Shown here: in pieces, positions 10,136 through 22,300 of the stretch
Layout of the letters: every line of letters begins with the position of its first letter
Position numbering within the stretch: position 1 is the stretch's first letter
Made by a program: the position numbers and the translations under genes
Notes under the pieces: generated by a model
The model's database searches: none
The model's input: the letters and a program-made list of their open reading frames with translations, nothing else
Told to the model about the DNA's origin: nothing
NCBI GenBank assembly: GCA_934047225.1
Contig: OW203991.1
Location: 7,006,001 to 7,070,000 of the forward strand
Reading direction: 5' to 3'
DNA: 64,000 nucleotides
DNA from: Ypsolopha sequella
Lineage: Eukaryota > Arthropoda > Insecta > Lepidoptera > Ypsolophidae

Positions 10136-10324
10136 CTGTCCCGGCATCTCTTTGGTGTGTCCATCTGGCACGTGGAACAGGACGAGAGGGGTGGGTTTGC
10201 CCGTGTGTGCGGAGGGGGGCAGGGGCGCCACGTCAACTCTGAAGAAACCGCGGCGTTGCAATTGTATGATGTCGCCGGTTTTAACTTTAGATAGTGCAGG
10301 CTCTCCTAACATCGGGATTTCCCA
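10136..10324 (-). CDS. GluProRS: GluProRS exon 13
   Basis: Acceptor GATTCCAG|TGG, donor GGACAG|GTAAGT. Encodes [27 protein letters not shown] and [13 protein letters not shown], the end of the GluRS anticodon-binding domain. Last exon of the gene found in the window. Confidence 0.9.
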
Positions 10325-13300
10325 CTGGAATCAAAGGAAAAGATGATTTGAAAAAGTTACAAGTACTCGTAAGGCGTCTACTTTCCCGTGGTGACAATTT
10401 TAACGTGGAGTGAAGTGGAGATGAACTTTTTTGACTAGCGATGGCAACCTTTACTCGCAGAATGTCCAAATCTCATAATGTCATACGGTCGTAAATCGTC
10501 CAAAGCGCATATCGTCATAGTAAGTTCTCCGATTTCATGTACAGAATCCATCACGTCCTTCACCGTATTCGTTACTCTTTAGTACACACGCGGAGATATA
10601 AACATAAAACAAAATTACAGTGAAAAGAGATCCACATTGGCGAGCTTATCTCTAAACAGAGATTTCTGACAGCAAAACCATTATTAGAAAAAGTAACCTA
10701 AACCAATTCATAGACGTGTACACAGAGGAGTAAAACTTACGTGGAAGTATACAACATGTAGTTGGTAAAATAACATGTAAAAGTTTCTGTGTTACGTATA
10801 GTTAAACGCTCGACGTTACTCTAGATTAGGGCCCATGGTACAATCCACTTTCGTGTCATGCGTGAAAACGTTCTACGTATATCCGTTTAGATGCACTGTC
10901 ATAATAGTAGTTTATGCTACTAGGGCGAAAAGGAATAAATTCGAGTGTTTTAAACGTAACCGAGTAATTTATTGCTCTTACGCCCGTGTATCATACTACG
11001 TTTTTCAATGCATAGTGTGAGGAAATAAAACAAATATAATCTTGTGAACTTTAAATTATGATTGGCTCAAAAGGACTGTATCCAGAGCCGTTAAACAGTC
11101 GAAAAAAAGTATAACATTTATGGTACACAGGAAAGGATGCACGTTAGCCAACTATTGTAAATAAATAAAAAAAAATATATATAATAAAGCCCTAGGGCAA
11201 AATAATCGACTTTCTGTTCGGTTTTGAAGCATAAAAAGTGGGCCTTTACGAGCACTTGCATTGAAAAAGCGTTTAATTCGGAAAAACGTTGCAACGTGTC
11301 TAAAAAGTCATGAAATGGAACTAAAATTGTTTTTACTGGTAACACCTGATTTCCCCATACACAAGAGATCTCAGGTGTTGCCATATTAATTCTTTTTTGG
11401 CAAAGAAAGTGGCGCCCCTATTTATTTTACGACTTTCTTGACAATCCGTAGGTTAGTTTTCAACAAAAAGGAAACTATGGTTTTCAATAACTGACATGAC
11501 AGTGAACTCAAACACGACACTGACGTTCAGTTCAAAGAAACCATATCTAAGAAGGTCAGTTATACATAGTGCTCTATGGTCAATACGTAGAACTCGAACG
11601 TACAATTATAAAACTACGTAGTTTTGAAGTCTGCGTTTATGTTAGGCTTGTATGTCAAACAACGTATTTCTGACTACGTAGAATAGCAAGCCCTACTCTA
11701 GATAAACAAATCGGTAGCTCGAACTGTCTGTTTAGTAAATAATCGAGCAGCTTGAATTGTTTCTTTTACTTTTGACAAGACTACAGATTGACATGCGCCA
11801 CTGTCGCGCGAGTCCACAGACGTTGACGGGGGCGAAGTAGCTTCAACTCAGGGTTGGATTTCGTAGTATAATTATACTATTTGTACCATATTTTCATGAC
11901 ATGTAGTATGTAGTATCGAACTATACTACGTAAAAATACCATAATTTTATCTTCAGGCCGACCGACTTGTTTTATTGGTTGAAACGTTTTTCTTTTTAAC
12001 ATTTACCCTACAATATACGGAATTTCTGTGCGTTATGAACATTTTTTGTATATTTTTTTTAAATTTCACTAACTCATAGGCTGCTTTATTAAATTATGAA
12101 TATATTTAGAACATTTTCTAAAAATTTCAGTAACATATAGGCTATTTTATTGAATTATGAATATTTTTAGAAACTTTTTAAAAAATTTCAGTAGTAAATA
12201 GGCTATTTTTATTTCAAATCAAAACAAAAATCAACGAAAAACGAAACGTAGGACAATTTTAGCCAAGTAGTTAGTATATTTTAATTCCCATAGACAATAA
12301 TTTTCCGAGGGTCTGAATCCAACCCTGCTTCAACTGCGCGGCTGCGACTGTGTCGGTGAGTGACGCGCAGTTGCGCGCACTTCCCTTTAGTAGTAATGGA
12401 GTCGTCTCGGGTCTCAGTGTTATTTCACTATTGCCCGGGGTTCTTATGCCCTGTCTTGTATTTTCTTATCCCTTGGTTAAAGTAGATATATGTATTTATG
12501 TTAAAAAAAAAAGACATGATCTTGCCAAGTTTCTTGCCCGTTCTTCTTAGCAAGACTAATCGAATGGGCGGAGGTAGACAAGTATTTATATATGTAACCT
12601 ATTACTATGTAGTATATAGGATGGGATTTGATCGGCCGCCTGGATTCGTGCTGGGGGCTCGGTTGGTGATCATTGAACCTTGTTCCTGGTCCCTGGCCGG
12701 GTCTCCAGTATGGGTTCGGGCGGTTGATTGGATTTCACCTTGTATAATAATATTTTACCTATAATTTTAATCGTATATATATTGCTACATAAATTAAATA
12801 AACATTTAATCTAAGTAGTTCATGTACATTTATTATTTTATTACATATATTTTTATAAGATTAAAATTTGACTTGTGAAACGTGTATTATATATACCTAC
12901 TTTGCAAAATAAACTTTTTGAATTTTGAATCTTCCCCGCGGGTCCGCTGAGGGCCGCCAGTATGGAGGTTGGCGGCTGCACACTTCCCTTTCCCGCTTCA
13001 CTACCCGTCCCCCGCTAACATCTAAAGTAACTCGTCCCCCACAACGTCTGTCGCCCCGCGGGACGGTCGCGCACAATCTTGTTTGTCTATCCGTGGCAGG
13101 AAAATTGTATAATTCGTCTGATTACAAACGGCGTCGTCAGTTTCTAAGCGATCGCTGTTTTGTGATTTGCTATATCGTCGTCATATCGTAGAATTCGGCA
13201 TATTAAAATTTGCCTAGGCGTACTGTAATTTTTTAAAACTATTAAGGGTCGCCTCGCCTCGCTCCGCTTTGCTCTGCTTCCAATACGTATTTACCTGACA

Positions 13301-16300
13301 CGCTCCTCCTCGTTCCGCTCGTTTTTGCACCTATTTTTGACTTTTTGGCGAGACTTTCGATTTTGGCTTATAGAAAATGACGAGCAAAACAGCGAGCGTT
13401 TAGAAACTGACGATGCCGTTTGTAATCAGTCGAATTATACAATTTGCCTGCCACAAATTGATTTCGTGCATGAGATTGAACCTGAAACCTTCTGGGTAAT
13501 CCGACGACGGCTGAGCTATTGGCAGTATTAAATAAATGTAAATACTTACCCTAGTTGTGTGCCCAATATACTGCTTAAAATCTTCATCTTTGCCTAACAA
13601 TGGCTTTGAAATGATATGGTCGAAGTAGACACAATATGTCTCGACCATTGGCGACTTGGGCGAATCAGCCAGCCAGGTTAACTTGACTGTCTTTTTGTAG
13701 TCTTTGTTGTCTAGATTGGGGGTTCCATCTACACTGGTCACGGTGCCGTCTGGTGACCTGTTGACACGAAAAAATACACAAAGAAATTATTATGTCTTTA
13801 CACGATACATAAATACTAGGTAGTATTTTTTTAAAGCAAACAGATTTTTTTCTGTGTTCCATTTTTAGAGTTAGGAAGTTTCTTCAAAACAACTTCGTGT
13901 GTCGATTAAGGGTCGGGGCTCCGCAAAAATAAGTCCTGCTCGAACGATTTATTTAGTAACTGTCTATCTCGCTCTAATCAACAGCCGCGCATGGTTATTT
14001 TGACATTTTCTGTAACATTTTTGCTGAGTGTGGAAAAACTATAAATCGTATCTGAAAAAACCCCTCGAGGAAATAAATAAAAAATAAAATAAAAAGACAT
14101 TTATTTAACACACCATTATGGACAAAGTAGTACAATGTTGTTAAACGTAAAGTTGTATGGCACTGTTAAAAAGGACGGTGACTCAGCATATCGAGGCCGA
14201 AAAACGAGCATGTGAGGACGGAGAACGCGCCAGCTTTCAAAAAAAGTACTAATAACTTGTAACTTTAAAGAAAAATGTTGATTTTGATGCTAAAATGTCG
14301 TATCTCTTAATATTTGTTAATATTTTAATTTATTATAAAGCCTACTTTTACCACCATAATGAGAAATATTTTGTCTTATGATGTTGTATAATCCCTGAGA
14401 AAATGAATACTCAATTCGTAACAGTGATTTATTTATGAAGTTTATTCTCTCTCCTGTAAAATTCGTGATTTTGAGATAAGAGTTTTTGTAAACTTACCGA
14501 CGATATGTTCCTATACCAACGGCATTAGGAACGCTGTTATTCTGCCAAATGCCCTGACGATACGTAATTCTTGGAACACTACGAAACAAGACATACTCAC
14601 TTATGAACCTTATCGATTAAAACGTTCCCGTAGTAAACGAACGTAGCGTTTTCTCCCTCCTTCAAGTTCTTGGCGTCGACTTGGTCTATCAACAGTCTTG
14701 GCGCCACAACCACATCCTTGTTCCCCACTTCGGGATTCTTTGGGTGGAGCGCTACAGTCAGGCTGCTTTCCGAAGGCACGCCCTTTAGGTTGACGGGCAC
14801 AGGGCTGGACTCTAGGGCCGTGTAGCGAGGGGCTATTGGGTCGATGACCTGGATAAATTATGGTGGTCCTTAATTCTTTATTGCAAAAAAAACTTAAATA
14901 ATATAACATACACATGAATAAAAATTTGTACAAGGGCGAGCTTATTTCTAAAGAAATTACTTCCAGCCAACCTTCAATGTGGTGAAAAGGTAGTGAAAAT
15001 GGTGGGCAAATAATTGTGCACAACTTTAAAAACAGAAAACTAAAAAGAAAAAAAGAAAGAAATTTAATTAATAAGCAATAATACATATACTTTTACATAT
15101 ATAATTATATTCAATAAATAAACAATACTTAATTACTCAAAATAAACGTACGTAAAATAGCATTATTTAATAATATACAAGGTGAATTTGTGAACATCGT
15201 CCAAATTCATACTTGAGCCTTGGTAAGTGATCAGCATCATGAACAAATAATGATTTTTGTTAAATTCATAAAATGAAATTTCGACTCCCCATAGTGATTC
15301 ACTCAGGACTGGGTGTGAATTACTATGGGAAGTCGAAATTTCATCATACGAATTTCACAAAAATTGTTATCGATTCGTTATGCTGATCACTTACTAAGCC
15401 TCTAGTATGAATTTGGACGATGATCAAAAAGTCACCTTGTATATTAATAAAACATATTAAATGCATAAATATTCCAACTAAACTGCTGCCGTTAATTCGA
15501 GAGAATGATGACAGATGGAGTGTGGCGATATCTCGAAAAAATACTACAAGTCAACAAGAGCTTCTACACGACAAAAATAAATAAAGGCACGTTAAAAAAA
15601 TATCAACGGTACAACAAATGGGACGAAATAAATCCAAATCATGATTATTTAAACTTTTTTTATAAATAAAAACCCTGGAATAGAATATATATACGATCTT
15701 ATTATTTGGTAAGGTATATCAGTTTTATAATACGACAACACTGCCTTACACCGCAGATATTATAAACCTTATTCTGAAATGTCGATTCAAAAAGTCGAGG
15801 ATTCATACTGCAGGCATTATGATTGCTGATTTGTCAGAAATTACTTGACAGTATTGCTAATAGACAACTTTTCGCCAAAAATTATATTTTTTGCGCTTTT
15901 TTTAACTTTTACGTAGAAATTGAGTCAGCTGATTCATTAAGTTTTGTACTAGGAAGTGGAAAATATATACGACAAAAATACTTTTTATTAACAAATGGGA
16001 CCTTTTAACGATATACAATCTACCCTAAAATCATCATGATAAATATAAAATATTGAAATGCAAAACAGTAAAAAAAAGGTTTTATCCCCTGACATTTGCA
16101 AACGTCACCATTCTCTCGAATGAACGGCCGGAGTTTAACAAAATGCAGATAGGTAAAAACAAAAATTAACTCTTTGAGAGAAAATGCTGTTTAAGCTTTC
16201 TTTTAAATGACGATACAGATGGGCTGTCTCTAATATTACTAGGCAGACTATTCCATAATCTGCGTGGTTGTACGTCTAAATTTCCTTAGAAATAATTTAT

Positions 16301-19300
16301 GTCATTGTCTTTGCTGTGTCCACAGTTTACAAACGTGAGACTATACAACGTGTAACAGAAAGGTGTAACCATATTTGAAGACCTTATTCAGTCAATGGTA
16401 TAGAACAACTTTTACTATGGAACAAAAACTGTATATCGAAAAAAAAATTTTACTGTTTCATAGAAAAATGCAATGCCGCTCGGCCGAAATGTATGGAAGG
16501 ACAGATTTTTATTTGAGATTTCGCGGTTGGTTCCATAGTAAAAGTTGTTAAATACCATTGACTGAATAAGCTCTTCAAATACGGTTACACCTTTCTGTTA
16601 CACGTTGTATGAGGTATTTCAATTTAAATGGAAAGTAATTTAAGAGGTGATTCAGTATCGTTAATACATCACATTCCACTGCAAAGCACTTTTTTTTGCG
16701 CGAACTTTTTTTTCACTTCTCAGTACAAAGTGGTCCGATCAGCTGACTCAGTTTGTATGGACAAGTGAAGAAAAAGTTTGAGCAAAAAAATGTACTTTGC
16801 AGTGGAATGTGATGTATTAACGATACTGAATCACTTCCTAAATTACTTTCCATTTAAATTGAAAGACCTTATATGGAATTATTCTGCCTTAAATGGATGT
16901 ATGACTGCATTATGTTGGGACATTATCTTTACTGAAATAGGCGGGTGCCATATGAACCAGAGTTGAGTGATAACATCTATTGAAATCCGCACGCTAAAAT
17001 TTATTCTCTTTGGTGGGATCTCTATTACTCATGAAACTTTTTTCTCTTTGGGGGTATCTCTGTCCCTACTCCTGCTCAAGTTTGGTTATCCTGGGTGTTA
17101 AGATGAAGTTGCGGAAGCCGGAAACTGACGATAGTACTCGTCCATACGAACAACTTTTACTATGGAGCTAACCAGAGAATCGCGAAAAAAAATCAGCTGT
17201 TCTATAGAAAAGTTTCATAGCTACCCAACTAAAATGTATGAAACAATTGTATTTGTATTTGTTTGTATTTGTAATTGTTTTTTTTTTCGATTTCTCGTTG
17301 TTTTTTTCACGGAAAATTGTGCATATGTGTTATTATTACTTTAACAGAGAAGTGAGATGGAGGTTTTCTTTGGATTAATAGTTTGAGATAACACACATAT
17401 TAAACAGTTTTTATTTTTCGAGTGACATTAAATCGAGATGACAAGAGACTAGTGATAATAAAGTTGGTAGACTAGCAACAACTCCAAGAAGATTTCATTC
17501 TAGTGCCATCCAACCTTATTAATATGCACGAGTGCTATCGCCAGTTTTCGGCTTCCGCAAATTCATCTTAACAACCTATATATACGCTTCTTGTGGAAGC
17601 CCTTAAAAGTGTCACTGCACACCTAGTCAGCTGTATACATGAATAGCACAGCCTAGCATTTTTGCAAATATATTCTGTGACTCCTCCTTCATCCCCTAAT
17701 CCACCCTATTGATGACGTCACGAAATGCCGTCCTTAGCTGCATAACACAAATTCCACACGTGCAAAAAAGATGGCATGACGAGCGGGCGTCGTCCGAAGA
17801 TCAAAGTGAACGCACCCCTTGTTTCACAATATGTTTGCTGTCGGGTGTAGTGAAACAAATCTGATAACTTTAGCAATACGCTTATGGAACAGCTTGCCGT
17901 TACACATCCGTGAAGCGTCGTCAATATCAGTCTTCAAGAACAAAATTAGACAATACTTTCTTGAGTTGCAGAATATTACTTGATTTCTTTTGATTCCTAT
18001 ATTATATAATATGTTATGAGTAATTAATGAATTTTCATCACTATACATTTATACATTTGTGTAAACTGTTTATGTATTTTATTATAAACTTTGCTTTAAA
18101 TGTTTATTAGGATGTAGTCTAGTTATTTCAATTATTTAAGTACTATTTTCAGGATTACTTATTTAAATAGTATGGCACTACCCTCAACAATTTCCTCATT
18201 GCCAAAGGTTAGTTGGTAGAAAATACTAATTACTATTAAGCTCGCCTTTGTACGATAATTTTATTCCGTGCAATAAATAATTTTTATTATTATTATTATT
18301 TTTATTCTTAATTTCTCTTTTTTCTAAGAGGTAAAAGTGGCACGGACCGAGGCCAAGTGCAGAGTAGTTTACATGAATAGGTATGTGTTCTGGGATGAGT
18401 TAGACTGAAGGAATTTTCTTGTGATACGACAGGTGTTCAGAATTACAGCTTTTTGCAGAAGATAAATTGTATGAATCGGGATATCCAATATTATTATAAT
18501 TTTATCAGTTACAGGGCTACAGGGATCTTTGGCACGTGAACCTTAGTAACAGGGGGGCGCAGCTGTGAAACAACGGATAGGATAGCCGCGTTAGTTCCGA
18601 TTTTGACCACGACCAATCCACGTGCCAAAACAGCCTTATCACATGTCTACTAAAACCAGTGTTAACATACGAAGATTTTTAAATTTGCCGCGTTTTTCCA
18701 GTGTTATCGTCAGCCAGACTTCATATAATTCGGTGTAAAGTGACGAACCTTTTTGTTGATAGCCCATATCTTGTCCCACTCCATGAAGACGACGGACCGA
18801 CTAGAGCCCTGCGCCTGTATGAACTGTCGGAGCCCTTCCACCGTCATGCCGCGTCGCAGCACGCCGCGGACTGTCGGCATGCGCGGGTCGTCCCTGCAAA
18901 TACGAATACAATCTCTTTTAAGGCGATATGTAAAAGTTTTAGCGTCCCTGTTACTCCATATGCGAAAAAATCCTCAGTGCGAGAGGGACGGATTCGTGGA
19001 AAACTAGCAAAAAGTCGGTTTTTTATTAATATAAAATGTACTAAAGTTGCTACCAAAATTTCGTTTAACCAGGTCCTAGATACTGTTAAAACCCACCTAA
19101 TAAATTATAGTTGCAGTCTATATGTCATTCTAAATTGTCAAACCAGGAGAATTGGTGTCGAAAAGGACCTCATTTCAATAAATATTTCTATCGAGCCGAA
19201 TTTCTCCAATCGCGTTTCTGTTTTAACAGATCCCTAGAAAAAGAATCCAAAAATAATATACCATTTTATCAAAATAATACATTATTTACTGAAGTAGATA

Positions 19301-22300
19301 TGCAAGTCCTTAAAGTGTAAATTTTTTTCCGTAGCGCCTTACGGGTCGATTCTCTGGATTTAAATAATTATAACGGCCAAAATACCACATTTAGCTAACT
19401 TAAAACAATAGTTTTCTATATACATAAACATATTTTTAATGATATTACAATAGCTACAAAACAATGGTCGTAAAATAATCTACTTTTACACTTATGAAAA
19501 ATCCAATTCGTTTTGAAGCTACCATAATACAATTAAAAATTTGTTTATGCATATAGTAAATTATTGTTAAATTCGTCTTAACTAAAGGTTGTATTTTGGC
19601 CGTTATAATTATTTCTTAATATTTTGTTACACATCTGGAGAAACAACCCTTAATCCCGCTCAGCTGCCATAAGGCCTCTGCTACGCAGTGGCGTATTTTA
19701 AAATTTGGCGCTTTGGCCTGTAAGGTTTGCCGCCCCAAATCGGTTAAGCAGTTCAGAGTGAAGGAGTAACATCAATCCATCCAAAGTTTCGCATTTATAA
19801 TATTAGTGAGATTGTGCGAGTGCATGAGAGATATACTCGCTCTCTCACAAGCCTGCCGCCCGCTCCCCGCACGCTTCCTTTTGTCGTCACCCCCACGTCC
19901 CTGTAACGACGCGGGCGAAGACTGACTTAATCCGTTTACTTACCATCCATCAACAAGCCCTTGCTCCACGAACCAAGTCAGCTTCCTTTTCGACAATACT
20001 GTGTTGGTCATACTCAATCTGGAAACAAATTTAAATTCAGTTATAATTTCGGTATTTTATCTTCAAAAGCTTCACAAACCACTATAATAGCGTTCGTCTG
20101 TCTGAAGCAGATTTACAGGTACCAAAATAATCATAAGCATATGTCAAAATTCTTAGCCAATTGAGCTGAAATGTGCAATACAAATATTCCGGGGAAAATA
20201 TTCTATTAACGAAACACGTTTATTGTTGAGTACCATACGTACGTTACGCGCAAACCTCCATACAAACGCTATCGCCACAAAGGGGTCTATGAAATGTTAT
20301 TATAATATTTTAGGCTGAGTCCATTAACAATGGTGTCGATTCAGCGCAACACAACGTAACTAATTTGACAGGACTAACCTTATTTTGAGCGTTCTGTCTT
20401 TGTCTTTCGATGCAGAAAGAAAAAGACAGAACGCTCAAATTAAGTTTAGTCCTGTCAAATAAGTTAAGTCGTGTTGCGCCGAATCGACACAAATATTTAA
20501 ATCTATTTTAAGTTGAACTAAAAACCGTGTAATTTAAGTAATATCTTAATAACAAACCCCTAAAAAATTTAACGGTTTTTTGGCAAAAATGTAGCCGAAT
20601 GTGCTTTTATTGTTTTAGATAAATTCAAAAAATGAATACGGGTCAAACATCGAAAATGGTATCTAAATTAATATTAATCAAAAACAATGTTTGAAAACGT
20701 CCACATTCTTGCCAAAATGTGGTTTCTGCTGAAACAAGTTTTCAGTATTGCGCCAGCGACGAATTCGGCACGATTTTATTATCCTCCCAAGTTTCATGGA
20801 GCGTGCACCTTATAGCGAAATGAAACAGCATGACATTTGGCCACGCCCAAAACTGAGTTGGTCGCGATGCGAGTCAGTGACACCTTCGATAGAGTCCACG
20901 ATGAGGTATGCGAGGTCTTTTTTTTTTTTTTAATCCAGTTTCCCCCGATTTTAATTTTTCAGGGACCTTGTTTATTTATTTATTTTTATTTATTATTATA
21001 TTTATTTGCATCATTATACTTTTACATTGTTTATTATGTTAATTAATTTTTTATTGAATACTATATTACATGTATTTGTTTATCTTTAATAAAATTTCTA
21101 CTGTTATTATGATTATAGAATTAAATGAGACTTGAGGATAATTCATGATTTATATAAAAACGGCTCACCTCAATACGTGTTATGATCGGGAAAGCCGACC
21201 AGTTTCAGCAGATTTAGACTGCCTTCATCTGGGCGAGTAAAGACGTTTACGCCTGCGCCTGAGTGAGGCGTAACGTCGTCGCGTAAACGTCTTTACTCGC
21301 CCAGATGAAGGCAGTCTAAATCTGCTGAAACTGGTCGGCTTTCCCGATCATAACACGTATTGAGGTGAGCCGTTTTTATATAAATCGTTATTATAATTAA
21401 TCAATGAAATTTTTCTTTATTTTATTTTTATTTACTAACGTATATAAAAATATGTATTTATTTTCTTTGTATGCGAGGTCGTGCGACGGGTAAACAATAG
21501 TAAAAAACCGGTCAAGTGCGAGAAGAACTCGCGCTCTGAGTGTTCCATACCGTTTAAATAGGATAATATATCACACTACCGGCACACAATAGTTAATAGC
21601 GTGCGTGTCACCTGCTGTACTCCCAAATGTAAGGCTCCCTCAGACACAGCGCGTCGATGAACCAGTAGAACTGAGGGTCACGGTCGTGGTACTCCATGGT
21701 CCGTAACACGTGGGTCACGCCTTCGATAGAGTCCACGATGGGACACGCGAAGTCATAAGTAGGATATACTCTGGAAATTTGACACAAAAAAAAATTATAG
21801 TGTTATTTAAAGTATATAGAAAAAAATTGATTTCTGAAAATTATTCTTGGGTTAAAAGAACAGTATGAAAATATTGTTCAAAGTCAAGCTGTTTTTAGAC
21901 TAAAATTAAGTATTTTTTTTTTATTCTTTTAAACCACTTTATAAATAGACTCACTTGTACTGGCTGCCAGTGCGCGGGTGTATTTCAGGCTTGCACCGAT
22001 AGATGGTAGGGTCTCGCAGGCACCCGTTAGCGGACTGCATGTCTATCTTAACCCGCACGCAACATTTCACGCCAATGGCCGTGGCTTTTTTCATCTCCTC
22101 CCATAGTTGAAGATTCTTTTGGACGGCTGAGGACGAAGAATACAATAAATGCATGGCATATCGATTTTTAGGGTTCCGTACCCAAAAGGTAACCAACGGG
22201 ATTAAACATAATGGTTTCTTTTCTACTCTTTAAAGATACCGCACCCCAAAGACGTGAATTGCACACGGCCCTTAAACTAAAACTTGTTCAATTAAATAAA

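Noticed and set aside
13325..13531. 68-codon + strand ORF beside GluProRS exon 12
   Set aside because: It runs through the right arm of the 13093-13460 foldback; composition is not protein-like.
14610..15086. 158-codon minus-strand ORF
   Set aside because: It is GluProRS exon 11 in the wrong frame plus intron; the correct frame gives the conserved protein.
21147..21386. Palindromes as CRISPR repeats or bacterial terminators
   Set aside because: No spaced identical repeats; introns, SINEs and LINEs show a eukaryotic genome, so these are foldback transposons.
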